This document shows positions 42,481 to 51,261 of a stretch of DNA of 64,000 nucleotides, piece after piece. This DNA is from Falsiroseomonas ponticola. Its GTDB lineage: Bacteria > Pseudomonadota > Alphaproteobacteria > Acetobacterales > Acetobacteraceae. The stretch lies in assembly GCF_016805305.1 (NCBI RefSeq), contig NZ_JAERQN010000010.1, positions 186,001 through 250,000 on the forward strand, given 5' to 3'. The stretch's first letter is position 1; every line of letters starts with the position of its first letter. The position numbers were made by a program, and so were the translations under genes. Below the pieces are notes generated by a model. That model was given only the letters and a program-made list of their open reading frames with translations. It did no database searches and was not told the DNA's origin.

Positions 42481-43263
42481 ATGCCCCGCCGCCCCTCCGG
42501 CGCCCCGTCCAAGGCGGAGCGCCATCGCAGCATCCTCGCCGCCCTCGCCACCGACCCCACGGTGCGCATCTCCGCCCTCGCGCTGCAATTCGGCGTGGCG
42601 GCGGAGACGGTGCGCCGCGACATCGAGGAGCTGACCAGCCAGGGCGCCGTGCGCCGCACCTATGGCGGCGCCAGCGTGGTGCATGCGGGGCTGCAGCCCG
42701 AGCTTTCCTCCCGCGAGACGATGGCGGTGGCAGAGCGCGCGCGGATCGGCGCCGCGGCGGCCGCCATGCTGGCGCCGGGTGCCGTGGTGATGCTGGACGC
42801 CGGCAGCACCACCGGCCATGCGGCGCGGGCGCTGGCCGCGCGCGGCATCGCGGTGACGGTGCTGACCAACAGCCTGCGCGCCGCGCAGGACCTGGCGGAC
42901 CACGCCCGCGTCATGCTCTGCCCCGGCGATGTCAGCGGGGCGGAGCAGGGGGTCTATGGGCCGGAGACCGGGGCCTTCCTCTCCCGCTTCAACGCCGATG
43001 TCGCCCTGGTCGGGGCGACGGGCCTGACGGCGGAAGGCCCCTGCGATGCCAATAGCCGCGCCGCCTGGGTGAAGCGCGCCATGCTGGCCCGCGCCACCCG
43101 CCGCATCCTGCTGGCGGATTCGGAGAAGTTCGGGCGGGAGGTGCTGGAACGCATCTGCCCCATGGCGGAACTCACCGACCTCGTCACCGATCGCGCGCCC
43201 GACGGCGCCCTGGCGCGGGCGCTGGCGGAGGCCGGGGTGGCGGTGACGGTCGCGGGGCGTTGA
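42481..43263 (+). CDS. DeoR/GlpR family transcriptional regulator
   Basis: The protein is 260 aa. The N-terminal winged helix is VRISALALQFGVAAETVRRD with the DeoR wing AVRRTYGGA; the C-terminal sensor (MLDAGSTTGHAARALA, VALVGATGLT, RILLADSEKFGRE) binds phosphorylated sugars in this family. No Shine-Dalgarno sequence precedes ATG 42481; a palindrome abuts it instead, so the message may be leaderless. The neighbouring kinase, phosphatase, transporter and GlpD genes are its likely targets. Confidence 0.92.
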   Translation: MPRRPSGAPSKAERHRSILAALATDPTVRISALALQFGVAAETVRRDIEELTSQGAVRRTYGGASVVHAGLQPELSSRETMAVAERARIGAAAAAMLAPGAVVMLDAGSTTGHAARALAARGIAVTVLTNSLRAAQDLADHARVMLCPGDVSGAEQGVYGPETGAFLSRFNADVALVGATGLTAEGPCDANSRAAWVKRAMLARATRRILLADSEKFGREVLERICPMAELTDLVTDRAPDGALARALAEAGVAVTVAGR

Positions 43264-43278
43264 TCCCCGAAATCCTAT

Positions 43279-43307
43279 TTGACCATCCACATCGAACGTC
43301 GTACCTG
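43279..43307 (+). promoter_or_regulatory. Probable promoter of the HAD-PhnDCEE-GlpD operon
   Basis: TTGACC (43279-43284), a 17-nt spacer and TACCTG (43302-43307) form a good housekeeping promoter. The spacer contains CCACAT, the same half-site as in the palindrome before the regulator gene, which would place a repressor between the polymerase contacts. Confidence 0.5.
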
Positions 43308-43408
43308 CCACAGTCATCGAACCGTCACGGAAACGCCCCCTGTCCCTCGCCCCGCCCCCGCTGAAGCTCTCGCAGGTCGCGCCCCGGGCGCTGGCCGGGC
43401 TGCGCTGG

Positions 43409-44176
43409 GTGCTGGCCGATATCGACGACACCATCACCACCCATGGCCGCCTGGACGCGGCCGCCTACACCGCGCTGGAGAGGCTGCGGGATGCCGGCAT
43501 CGCCGTGGTGCCCGTCACCGGCCGCCCCGCCGGCTGGTGTGACATGATCGCCCGCTTCTGGCCCGTGGCCGCCGTGGTCGGGGAGAATGGCGCGCTCTGG
43601 TACTCGCTGGACCACGCCGCGCGCCGCATGCGCCGCTGGCAGGCGCAGCCGGAAGCCGATCGCCTGGCCCGCCGCGCCACGCTCGATGCCCTGGCGGCGC
43701 AGGCGCTGCGGGACGTGCCGGGCAGCGCCATCGCCGCCGACCAGCCCTTCCGGCTGTTCGACGTCGCCGTCGATTTCGCGGAGGATGTGGGCCCGTTGGA
43801 AGCCGGCGCGGCGGAGCGCATCGCCGCCATCTTCCACGCCGGCGGCGCGGCCGCGAAGGTCTCCTCCATCCATGTGAATGCCTGGATGGGCGACTGGGAC
43901 AAGCGGGCGGGGGTCGAGAACCTGTTCGCCACGCTGTGGCAGCCGCTCGATTCGGTGCTGGACCGGGTTGCCTTCCTGGGCGACAGCCCGAACGATGCGC
44001 CGATGTTCGGCCGGATCCCGCTTTCCGTGGGCGTCGCCAATGTGGCCCCCTTCCTGCCGGGCATGGCCACGCCACCCGCCTATATCGCCAGCGCCGAGGG
44101 CGGCGCCGGCTTCGTCGAATTCACCGAGGCCGTGATCGCGGCCCGCAAGCACCAGGAGAGGAAACAGACGCCATGA
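43409..44176 (+). CDS. HAD-superfamily hydrolase, sucrose-phosphatase/MPGP-like (subclass IIB)
   Basis: The GTG-started frame gives 255 aa. Motif I is DIDDTITTHG (nucleophile Asp), motif II VPVTGRP, and motif IV FLGDSPNDAPMF; the large insert between them is a C2-type cap, as in sucrose-6-phosphate or mannosyl-3-phosphoglycerate phosphatases. GTG 43409 puts motif I only four residues from the start, cutting the first strand; the reading frame is open back to 43280 with a CTG at 43361 that gives LKLSQVAPRALAGLRWV, the length I would expect, so the true start may be that non-standard codon. It overlaps the PhnD gene (ATGA). Confidence 0.85.
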   Translation: MLADIDDTITTHGRLDAAAYTALERLRDAGIAVVPVTGRPAGWCDMIARFWPVAAVVGENGALWYSLDHAARRMRRWQAQPEADRLARRATLDALAAQALRDVPGSAIAADQPFRLFDVAVDFAEDVGPLEAGAAERIAAIFHAGGAAAKVSSIHVNAWMGDWDKRAGVENLFATLWQPLDSVLDRVAFLGDSPNDAPMFGRIPLSVGVANVAPFLPGMATPPAYIASAEGGAGFVEFTEAVIAARKHQERKQTP

Positions 44177-45225
44177 GGAAATTCGCCCCCGCCGCGGGCT
44201 TCGCGGTTGCGCTGATGGCCTCCATGCCCTGGACGGCCTCCGCCCAGGGCGCCGCCTGCGGCTTCCGCGGCTCGCTCGACGATGCCTATTGCGACGAGAA
44301 CCGCGACATGGTGGCCGACGTGCCGCGCGAGGCATCGCGCCTGCGCGATCCCTCCACGCTGGTCTTCGCCTATACGCCGGTCGAGGATCCCGCCCTCTAT
44401 GCCAGCCAGTTCCGGCCGCTGCTGGAATACCTGACCAGCTGCACGGGCAAGCGCACCGTCTATTTCCAGGTGACGTCCAACGCCGCGCAGGTGGAGGCGA
44501 TGCGCTCCGGCCGCCTGCACATCGCGGGCTTCTCCACCGGCCCCACCGCCTTCGCCGTGAACCTGGCCGGCGCCGTGCCCTTCGCCATCAAGGGCAACGA
44601 ACAGGCCTTCGAGAGCTATCGCGTCGTGATGATCACGCGCGCCGACAGCAACATCCAGAACCTGACGGACCTCAAGGGCCGCCGCGTGGCGCATACCTCC
44701 GCCACCTCCAACTCCGGCAATCTGGCGCCGCGCGCCTTCTTCCCGGGCCTCGGCCTGACGCCGGACACGGATTATCGCGTGGTCTATTCCGGTGGCCATG
44801 ACCGCAGCGTGATGGGCGTGAATGCGGGCGACTACGATGCCGCGCCGGTGGCCTCCGACGTCTACAACCGCATGATCGCGCGCGGGCAGGTGCGGCGGGA
44901 GAATTTCCGCGTGATCTGGGAAAGCGACCCGTTCCCCACCAGCAGCTTCGCCCTGGCCCATGATCTGCGCCCTGAACTCGCGCAACGCATCCGCCAGTGC
45001 TTCTACGATTTCCGCTTCCCGGAAGCGATGCGCCGCGACATGGGCGGCAATGACCGCTTCTGGCCCGCGACCTATGCCCAGCAATGGGCGCCGGTGCGCG
45101 CCGTGGCGGATGCCGTGAACGCGCCCTACAACCGCGCCGCCTTCGATGCCGAAAGCCGTCGCGAGTTGGAGGCCGAGCAGCGCCGCCAGCAGCAGGCGCC
45201 GGCCGCCGCGCCGCGGGTGCAGTAA
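44173..45225 (+). CDS. phnD: Phosphonate/phosphate-ester ABC transporter substrate-binding protein (PhnD family)
   Basis: The precursor is 350 aa; signal AAGFAVALMASMPWTASAQG. The mature part shows the PhnD pattern TLVFAYTPVEDPALYASQF, VTSNAAQVEAMRSGRLHIAG, and the phosphonate-loop region HTSATSNSGNLAPR. The charged Gln-rich C-terminal tail is unusual. GGAGAGG precedes ATG 44173. No C-P lyase genes are present, so the ligand may be a phosphate ester rather than a phosphonate. Confidence 0.9.
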   Translation: MRKFAPAAGFAVALMASMPWTASAQGAACGFRGSLDDAYCDENRDMVADVPREASRLRDPSTLVFAYTPVEDPALYASQFRPLLEYLTSCTGKRTVYFQVTSNAAQVEAMRSGRLHIAGFSTGPTAFAVNLAGAVPFAIKGNEQAFESYRVVMITRADSNIQNLTDLKGRRVAHTSATSNSGNLAPRAFFPGLGLTPDTDYRVVYSGGHDRSVMGVNAGDYDAAPVASDVYNRMIARGQVRRENFRVIWESDPFPTSSFALAHDLRPELAQRIRQCFYDFRFPEAMRRDMGGNDRFWPATYAQQWAPVRAVADAVNAPYNRAAFDAESRRELEAEQRRQQQAPAAAPRVQ

Positions 45226-45227
45226 CC

Positions 45228-45989
45228 ATGTCCGCGCGCCACGGTCTGTCCATCAAGGGCCTCGTCAAGGAATACGTGCCCGGCAAGCCCGTGCTGCGCG
45301 GCATCGACCTCGACCTGGCGCCGGAGGGGATCACCGCCATCATCGGCCCCTCCGGTACCGGCAAGTCCACGCTGATCCGCTGCATCAACCGGCTGGTGGA
45401 GCCCACCCGGGGCGAGATCACGCTGGGCGGCGAAAGGCTGACCGGCATCACCGGCGGGCAGCTTCGCCTGGCGCGGCGCCGCATCGGCATGGTGTTCCAG
45501 GAATACAATCTGGTCGAACGCCTGACGGTGATGGAGAACGTGCTGTCCGGGCGCCTCGGCTATGTGCCGCTGTGGCGCGCCTGGCTGCGCAAATACCCGG
45601 CCGAGGATATCGCGCTGGCCTTCGAACTGCTGGACGCGGTCGGCCTGCCGGACCATGCGACGCGGCGCGCCGATGCGCTCTCCGGCGGCCAGCGCCAGCG
45701 TGTCGGCATCGCGCGCGCGCTGATGCAGCGGCCCGCGCTGCTGCTGGCGGATGAGCCGACCAGCTCGCTCGACCCCAAGACGGCGGTGGAGATCATGGAA
45801 CTGCTCGCGCGCCTCACCCAGGCCGCGAACGTCCCCGTCGTCATCAACATCCATAACGTCGAACTCGCGAAGCGCTTCGCGCAGCGCATCGTCGGCATGG
45901 AAGGCGGCCGCGTGGTCTTCGACGGCCCGCCGGAGGACCTGCAGCCCCACCACCTGCGCCAGATCTATGGCGGCGAGGATTGGCTGTGA
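45228..45989 (+). CDS. phnC: Phosphonate-type ABC transporter ATP-binding protein
   Basis: The protein is 253 aa. Walker A is GPSGTGKSTLIRCINRL, the Q-loop region MVFQEYNLVERLTVMENVL, the signature LSGGQRQRVGIARALMQ and Walker B LLLADEPTSSLD, matching PhnC closely. It follows PhnD after 2 nt and precedes the first permease with a GTGA overlap. Confidence 0.95.
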   Translation: MSARHGLSIKGLVKEYVPGKPVLRGIDLDLAPEGITAIIGPSGTGKSTLIRCINRLVEPTRGEITLGGERLTGITGGQLRLARRRIGMVFQEYNLVERLTVMENVLSGRLGYVPLWRAWLRKYPAEDIALAFELLDAVGLPDHATRRADALSGGQRQRVGIARALMQRPALLLADEPTSSLDPKTAVEIMELLARLTQAANVPVVINIHNVELAKRFAQRIVGMEGGRVVFDGPPEDLQPHHLRQIYGGEDWL

Positions 45990-46771
45990 GCGCGACCCTG
46001 ACCGCACGCGAAGCCTTCAAGCCCAACTGGACGGCGCGGCTCGGCCTCATCGCCGTCGCGCTCTACAGCCTCTACGCCATCGGGCAGCTCGACATCTCCT
46101 GGGCCCGCCTCTCGGTGGGGTTCGGGGAGGCCGGGCGCTTCCTGGCGCGCATGGTCCCGCCGAATTTCGCGCGTTGGGAATTGCTGCTGGAAGGCATGAT
46201 CGAGAGCCTGCAGATCGCGGTGCTGGCGACGGTGCTGGGCATCATCATCTCGCTGCCGCTCGGCCTGATGGCGGCGCGCAACCTGGCGCCCTGGTGGCTG
46301 TCGGCGCCGATCCGCGGCGTCATCGCGGTGTGCCGCAGCCTGCACTACGTCATCGTCGCGATCCTCTTCGTGAAGGCGATCGGCTTCGGCGCGCTGGCGG
46401 GCGTGGCCGCACTGACCGTCGCCTCCATGGGCTTCGTCGCGAAGCTGTTCGCGGAGGCGGTGGAGGAGATCAGCATGAAGCAGGTGGAGGCGATCCGCGC
46501 GACGGGCGCCGGGCCCGGCGCGGTGCTGCTCTATGGCGTGCTGCCGCAGGTGGCGTCGCGCTTCATCGGCTTCTCGCTCTACCAGCTCGACAGCAACCTC
46601 CGGAACTCCACGCTGGTCGGAATCGTCGGCGCGGGCGGCATCGGCGGCACGCTCTTCGCCGCCTTCAAGCGCTTCGACTACGACTTCGTCTGCGCCATCC
46701 TGCTGGCCATCATTGCGCTGATCTTCGTGGCCGAGCTTGTCTCCGGCCGGGTGAGGGCCGCGCTGCGATGA
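45986..46771 (+). CDS. phnE: Phosphonate-type ABC transporter permease (PhnE, first)
   Basis: The protein is 261 aa with about five to six membrane helices, and the PhnE EAA-loop region FAEAVEEISMKQVEAIRATG. GTG 45986 overlaps the PhnC stop; an in-frame TTG at 45980 is the alternative. Two PhnE-like permeases in tandem are typical of PhnCDEE systems that form a heterodimer. Confidence 0.92.
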   Translation: MSATLTAREAFKPNWTARLGLIAVALYSLYAIGQLDISWARLSVGFGEAGRFLARMVPPNFARWELLLEGMIESLQIAVLATVLGIIISLPLGLMAARNLAPWWLSAPIRGVIAVCRSLHYVIVAILFVKAIGFGALAGVAALTVASMGFVAKLFAEAVEEISMKQVEAIRATGAGPGAVLLYGVLPQVASRFIGFSLYQLDSNLRNSTLVGIVGAGGIGGTLFAAFKRFDYDFVCAILLAIIALIFVAELVSGRVRAALR

Positions 46772-47589
46772 ACGCCCCCATGGACGCGACCATGAAGCCG
46801 CTCATGCGGGAATGGACCTACCTGACCCCGGCCGAGGCGATCGGCCGCTGGCTGGTCTGGCTCGCCGTCGTTGCCGCCACGGTCTGGGCCGTGCGCAGCA
46901 TCGACATCATCCCGGAATTCCTGATCGACGCGCCGGAACAGATGGCGGACCTGCTGGTTCGCATGTGGCCGCCCGATGCCGCGCATTACTATCCCGATGT
47001 CCATGCCGCGCTGATCGAGACGCTGCACATCGCGACGCTCGGCACCATCCTGTCGCTGTTCCTGGCGATCCCGATCGCGCTGCTGGCGGCGCGGAACATC
47101 TGCCGCATTCCCGTGCTGAACGTGACGGCGCAGCTGGTCCTCGTCTCCTCCCGGTCCGTCAATTCGCTGGTCTGGGCGCTGATCTTCGTCGCCGTCTTCG
47201 GCCCGGGGCCGGCGGCCGGCACCTTCGCCATTGCCTTCCGCAGCATCGGCTTCGTCGGCAAGCTGCTGGCGGAGGCGCTGGAGGAGACGGCGCCGGGGCC
47301 GCTGGAGGCGCTGACCGCGGCGGGCGCGCCCTGGGGCAGCCTGATGCTCAAGGGCGTCTGGCCGCAGGTGCAGCCGGCCTTCTGGGGCATCGCGCTGTTC
47401 CGCTGGGACATCAACGTCCGTGAATCCGCGGTGCTCGGCCTGGTCGGCGCCGGCGGCATCGGCGTCGTGCTCGATGATGCCATCAACTTCTTCCAGTGGG
47501 ACCGCGTTGCGACGGTGCTGCTGGCGATCCTCGCGGTGGTGGTGGTGGCGGAAATCGTCGTCACGCGCATCCGCTCAAGGCTGATCTGA
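46768..47589 (+). CDS. phnE: Phosphonate-type ABC transporter permease (PhnE, second)
   Basis: The protein is 273 aa. It shares the FVGKLLAEALEETAPGPLEAL coupling loop and the C-terminal GLVGAGGIGVVLDDAINFF with PhnE proteins. ATG 46768 overlaps the previous stop by 4 nt. The N-terminal 30 residues (rich in Met, hydrophilic) precede the first helix. Confidence 0.92.
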   Translation: MNAPMDATMKPLMREWTYLTPAEAIGRWLVWLAVVAATVWAVRSIDIIPEFLIDAPEQMADLLVRMWPPDAAHYYPDVHAALIETLHIATLGTILSLFLAIPIALLAARNICRIPVLNVTAQLVLVSSRSVNSLVWALIFVAVFGPGPAAGTFAIAFRSIGFVGKLLAEALEETAPGPLEALTAAGAPWGSLMLKGVWPQVQPAFWGIALFRWDINVRESAVLGLVGAGGIGVVLDDAINFFQWDRVATVLLAILAVVVVAEIVVTRIRSRLI

Positions 47590-47594
47590 ACCCC

Positions 47595-49073
47595 ATGGCT
47601 GACACCTTCGACCTTCTCGTCATCGGCGGCGGCATCAACGGCGTCGGCATCGCGCGCGATGCCGTGGGCCGGGGGCTTTCCGTCTGCCTGGTGGAGCGTG
47701 GCGACCTCGCGGGCGCTACCTCCTCCAACTCCTCCAAGCTCATCCATGGCGGGCTCCGCTACCTCGAGCATTACGAGTTCCGCCTGGTGCGGGAGGCATT
47801 GGCCGAGCGCGAGGTGATGCTGAAGATCGCGCCCCACATCGTCTGGCCGATGCGCTTCGTCCTGCCGCACCGGCCGGAGATGCGGCCGCGCTGGATGATC
47901 CGGACGGGCCTGTTCCTCTATGACCACCTGGCGCGCCGCGTCAGCCTGCCACCGGCCGAGGGGCTCGACTTCCGCCGCCACGCCTATGGCACGCCGCTGT
48001 CGGAGAAGATCGCCGCCGGCTTCGCCTATTCCGATTGCTGGGTGGAGGATAGCCGCCTGGTGGTGCTGAACGCGAAGGATGCCGCGAAGCGCGGCGCCGA
48101 TATCCGCGTCCGCACCGCCTTCGCCGGCGCGGAACGCGATGCGGAGGGCTGGACCGCGCGGCTGCGCGGCGCCGATGGCGGCGACACCGCGGTGCGGGCG
48201 CGGGCCATGGTGAATGCCGCCGGCCCCTGGGTGCTCTCGGCGCAGGATGCGGCGCATGCGAAGCCCGCGGGCAGCGTGCGGCTGATCCGCGGCAGCCACA
48301 TCGTGGTCCCCGCGCTCTATGACGGCCCGCAGGCCTATATCCTGCAGAATGACGACCGCCGCGTTGTCTTCGTCATCCCCTACCAGAGCCGCTTCTCCCT
48401 GATCGGCACGACGGATGTGCCGCATGAGGGGGATGCCTCGACGGCGCATTGCACGGCGGAGGAAGCCGAATACCTCTGCGCTGCCGTCACGCGGCAGTTC
48501 CGCAAGCCGGTCACGCCGGCCGATATCGTCTGGTCCTATGCCGGCGTCCGGCCGCTCTATGACGACGGGGCGGACAATCCCTCCGCCGTCACGCGCGACT
48601 ATGTGCTGAAGCTGGACACGGAAGCGGCGCCGCTGCTGTCCATCTATGGCGGCAAGATCACCACCTATCGCCGCCTGGCGGAGGAAGCGGTGGAGAAGGT
48701 GGCGCATGCGCTCGGCCGGGACGCGAAGGCCTGGACCGATACGGCGCCGCTGCCCGGCGGCGATTTCGGCGGCCGGGACCTGGCGGCGATGGAGGCCGAC
48801 CTGGCGGAGCGCTATCCCTGGCTGCCCGCGCCCACGCGCGCCCGTCTGCTGCGCGCCTATGGCACGGAAGTGCCCGCGCTGATCGGCGATGCGGAAGGCT
48901 GGCAGGCGCTGGGCCGGGATTATGGCGCGGGCCTGACGCAGCGGGAGATCGACTGGCTGGTGCGGGAGGAATGGGCGCGCACGGCGGAGGATGTGCTGTG
49001 GCGCCGCTCCCGCCTCGGCCTGCACATGACGGCGACGGAACGGGACGCGGTCGCGGCCTCCATGGGCGGCTGA
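47595..49073 (+). CDS. glpD: FAD-dependent glycerol-3-phosphate dehydrogenase
   Basis: The protein is 492 aa, normal for GlpD. The FAD motif LLVIGGGINGVGIARDAVGR is at residues 7-26, followed by ATSSNSSKLIHGGLRYLEHY (diagnostic GlpD loop), IGTTDVPHEGD, and SIYGGKITTYRRLAEEAVEK. It oxidises glycerol-3-phosphate to dihydroxyacetone phosphate at the membrane, passing electrons to quinone. It is the last gene of the HAD-PhnDCEE operon, so the imported compound probably yields glycerol-3-phosphate. Confidence 0.95.
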   Translation: MADTFDLLVIGGGINGVGIARDAVGRGLSVCLVERGDLAGATSSNSSKLIHGGLRYLEHYEFRLVREALAEREVMLKIAPHIVWPMRFVLPHRPEMRPRWMIRTGLFLYDHLARRVSLPPAEGLDFRRHAYGTPLSEKIAAGFAYSDCWVEDSRLVVLNAKDAAKRGADIRVRTAFAGAERDAEGWTARLRGADGGDTAVRARAMVNAAGPWVLSAQDAAHAKPAGSVRLIRGSHIVVPALYDGPQAYILQNDDRRVVFVIPYQSRFSLIGTTDVPHEGDASTAHCTAEEAEYLCAAVTRQFRKPVTPADIVWSYAGVRPLYDDGADNPSAVTRDYVLKLDTEAAPLLSIYGGKITTYRRLAEEAVEKVAHALGRDAKAWTDTAPLPGGDFGGRDLAAMEADLAERYPWLPAPTRARLLRAYGTEVPALIGDAEGWQALGRDYGAGLTQREIDWLVREEWARTAEDVLWRRSRLGLHMTATERDAVAASMGG

Positions 49074-49772
49074 TCAGCGGCGATAGAAGCCGATCAGCCC
49101 GGCGATCATCCCGCCTTCCTCGTCATCCGGCAGCAGCACGTTGTCGGGCACGCGCAGCCCGCAGGCGCGCAGATGGGCGAGCAGGGCGGCGGCGATGGCC
49201 TTCGGGTCATGCCGCCGCGCGAAGCTGCCCTGGAAGCCCGTGACCTTGGCGATGGTCAGCGCCGTCGCCTTGCGGGGGCGGTGGACGCCGCCGCGGTTCG
49301 CATCCACCTTCTCCGTCGTGCTGCCCAGCAGGCTGTTGGACCGGCGATCCACCGGCATGGTACGCACCAGCAGCCAGCCGCGCCGCGCCGCCGCCGTTTC
49401 CGGGAAGAGGTGATCGACGGCGAGCTTGCGGCCGGCGACCTCGGATGCCGGCGCTTCATGGCCCAGCTGCTTCACGAAGGCGGCCCAATAGGCGGCGTAG
49501 CGGCCATCGCCCTCCGCCTTGTCCTCCGGCCGGACCCAGAGCTGCGGCCGGGATCTCGCATCGTGGCGCATCAGCGCCTCGGTAGGCGACGTGCCGGGCA
49601 GGGGGGACCAGCGCCCGCCGCCGCCGGGAAAGCCCGGCTCCGCCAGCTTCTGCACCCAGCTCATATCCGGCAGCGCGATCCAGGCCAGCGGCATGCCGAC
49701 CGCGCTGTCGAGCCCGAGCCAGGCATCGAGGAGGTCCTGCCACTGGCTGCGCAGGAAGGTCGCGTAGTCCAT
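49074..49772 (-). CDS. Hypothetical protein
   Basis: The protein is 232 aa, not recognised. It is soluble, with an aromatic N-terminal helix (YATFLRSQWQDLLDAWLGL) and a conserved-looking middle (AVDHLFPETAAARRGWLLV) and C-terminal GLIGFYRR. Its stop abuts the GlpD stop (TGATCA). A membrane-protein gene is divergent at 49840, and promoters must share the 67-bp gap. Confidence 0.7.
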   Translation of the reverse strand: MDYATFLRSQWQDLLDAWLGLDSAVGMPLAWIALPDMSWVQKLAEPGFPGGGGRWSPLPGTSPTEALMRHDARSRPQLWVRPEDKAEGDGRYAAYWAAFVKQLGHEAPASEVAGRKLAVDHLFPETAAARRGWLLVRTMPVDRRSNSLLGSTTEKVDANRGGVHRPRKATALTIAKVTGFQGSFARRHDPKAIAAALLAHLRACGLRVPDNVLLPDDEEGGMIAGLIGFYRR

Positions 49773-49839
49773 GGCGGGACGCCCCCAGGTCGGTTCCGTA
49801 TCGTTGCGGCGGCCGCGAACTGCCGGTAGCGTTTCCCGC

Positions 49840-50760
49840 ATGAAACGCATCCGGGACCTGCTGTTCGGCGCCTCGCTCCTCATCGCAGGCTTGCTGATCC
49901 TGATCGTGGCGTCCACCGTCGTCGCCACCGGCTTCGCCGCCGCCGTGCGGACGGTGATGCCGTACAGCGCGGTCCGGGCGCTGGAGATCGATCCATCGTC
50001 GCTCACGGCCCGGCTGGTTGACTGGGCCATCGCGGTAGGCCCGTCGGGCAGTTCCGATGGGTCGCAGGCGGCCGATCTCCGATCCGACGGGCAGGGGGAG
50101 CGCGAGCGGCGAAGCGCGATGGGCGAGGCCGACGTCATCGACCAGTGGATGGACGCCTGCAAGCGGGCCGTGCAGGCCCTGCTGCCACGAGACGCCCAGG
50201 CCCCGACGCTGGGCACCAGTTTTCCCGAACTGGATCGCATCGCCCGCACGGTCTTCCTGGAACGCGTGGGCGCGGCGCAGCGGGCCGAGACCTCCTACGC
50301 CGAGTTGCAACTCTTCACCTGGCTGTCGATCGGGCTCGGGCTGCTGACGACGGTGCTGGTCGCCTTCAGCGCGACGGAGTTCGGGCGCGGCGATGGGCGC
50401 GTGGCGCGCGGCATCCGCGTGTTGGCCGTGATCTTTCCCGCCGTCGGCACCAGCCTGGCCGCCATCGCGGCCTTCTATGCGCCGCGCGAGGAACTGGCGC
50501 GGTCTTCGCAGCTCCTGGCGACCCTGCGGCAGGCGCATGTGCAGATCGCCATCGACCTGCCGCGGATCGCCTGCCCGACCGACGCGGCGACGCGCACGGC
50601 CTATCTGACCGCCATCGGCGGCTGGAACCGGCGCTTCGAGGAGGCGCGCGCCGCGGCGGAGGCCGCGGCGCTCTCCGCCATCGATCCGAGCCGGCAGTCG
50701 GGGGGCGGGCGCGGCAGCGACCAGGGCACCAACCGGACGACGCCGCCGACGCCGCAGTGA
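49840..50760 (+). CDS. Membrane protein of unknown function, SLATT-like topology
   Basis: The protein is 306 aa. One helix is at residues 8-30 (LFGASLLIAGLLILIVAS) and two more at about 160-182 and 193-215, followed by a soluble helical region rich in Ala and charged residues (EEARAAAEAAALSAI) and a Gly/Thr-rich tail. Two helices followed by a cytoplasmic coiled coil recall SLATT-type effector membrane proteins, but no conserved motif confirms this. Start ATG 49840 was preferred to the longer frame. Confidence 0.7.
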   Translation: MKRIRDLLFGASLLIAGLLILIVASTVVATGFAAAVRTVMPYSAVRALEIDPSSLTARLVDWAIAVGPSGSSDGSQAADLRSDGQGERERRSAMGEADVIDQWMDACKRAVQALLPRDAQAPTLGTSFPELDRIARTVFLERVGAAQRAETSYAELQLFTWLSIGLGLLTTVLVAFSATEFGRGDGRVARGIRVLAVIFPAVGTSLAAIAAFYAPREELARSSQLLATLRQAHVQIAIDLPRIACPTDAATRTAYLTAIGGWNRRFEEARAAAEAAALSAIDPSRQSGGGRGSDQGTNRTTPPTPQ

Positions 50761-50799
50761 CGCCCGGCCTCCAGGCGTCGGCGTGGCGCCCTGTCGCGA

Positions 50800-51246
50800 T
50801 CAGTACCGCTTGTAGCTCAGGAACTTGCCCGTCATCGTGATCTTCACGCGGTCGCCCTTCTGGTCGGGCTGCCGTTCCAGGATCATGTCGTAGTCGATGG
50901 CGGACATGATGCCGTCGCCGAACTCCTCATGGATCATCTCCTTCCAGCTCGTGCCATAGACCAGCACCAGCTCGTAGAAGCGGTAGATCAGCGGGTCGGT
51001 CGGCGGCATGGGCTGGGCGCCGCGATAGGGAATCTCGCAGAGCGTCGCGGCATCCTCCTCATCCAGCTCCAGGATGTCGGCGATGCCCGCCGCGTGGTGC
51101 GGCTCCGCGCTCATCTGCCCCATGCACAGCGCGCAGGTCCAGACGGGGGACATGGCGATGCGGTTGGCGATGTCGGCCCATTTCAGGCCCTTCGCCTTCT
51201 TGATCTTCAGGATCTTCTTGCCGAGCTCGGTCTTGGCGTCGTTCAC
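50800..51246 (-). CDS. cynS: Cyanate hydratase (cyanase)
   Basis: The protein is 148 aa, near the family's usual 150 or so. It converts cyanate and bicarbonate to ammonia and CO2. The catalytic residues Arg89, Glu92 and Ser115 are all at the family spacing (RFYE and DGIMSAID). The N-terminal helix-turn-helix-like region GLKWADIANRIAMSPVW is typical. It is the last gene of the cyanate import operon, 15 nt after the ATPase gene. Confidence 0.96.
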   Translation of the reverse strand: MNDAKTELGKKILKIKKAKGLKWADIANRIAMSPVWTCALCMGQMSAEPHHAAGIADILELDEEDAATLCEIPYRGAQPMPPTDPLIYRFYELVLVYGTSWKEMIHEEFGDGIMSAIDYDMILERQPDQKGDRVKITMTGKFLSYKRY

Positions 51247-51261
51247 GGGGCTCTCCCTGGT

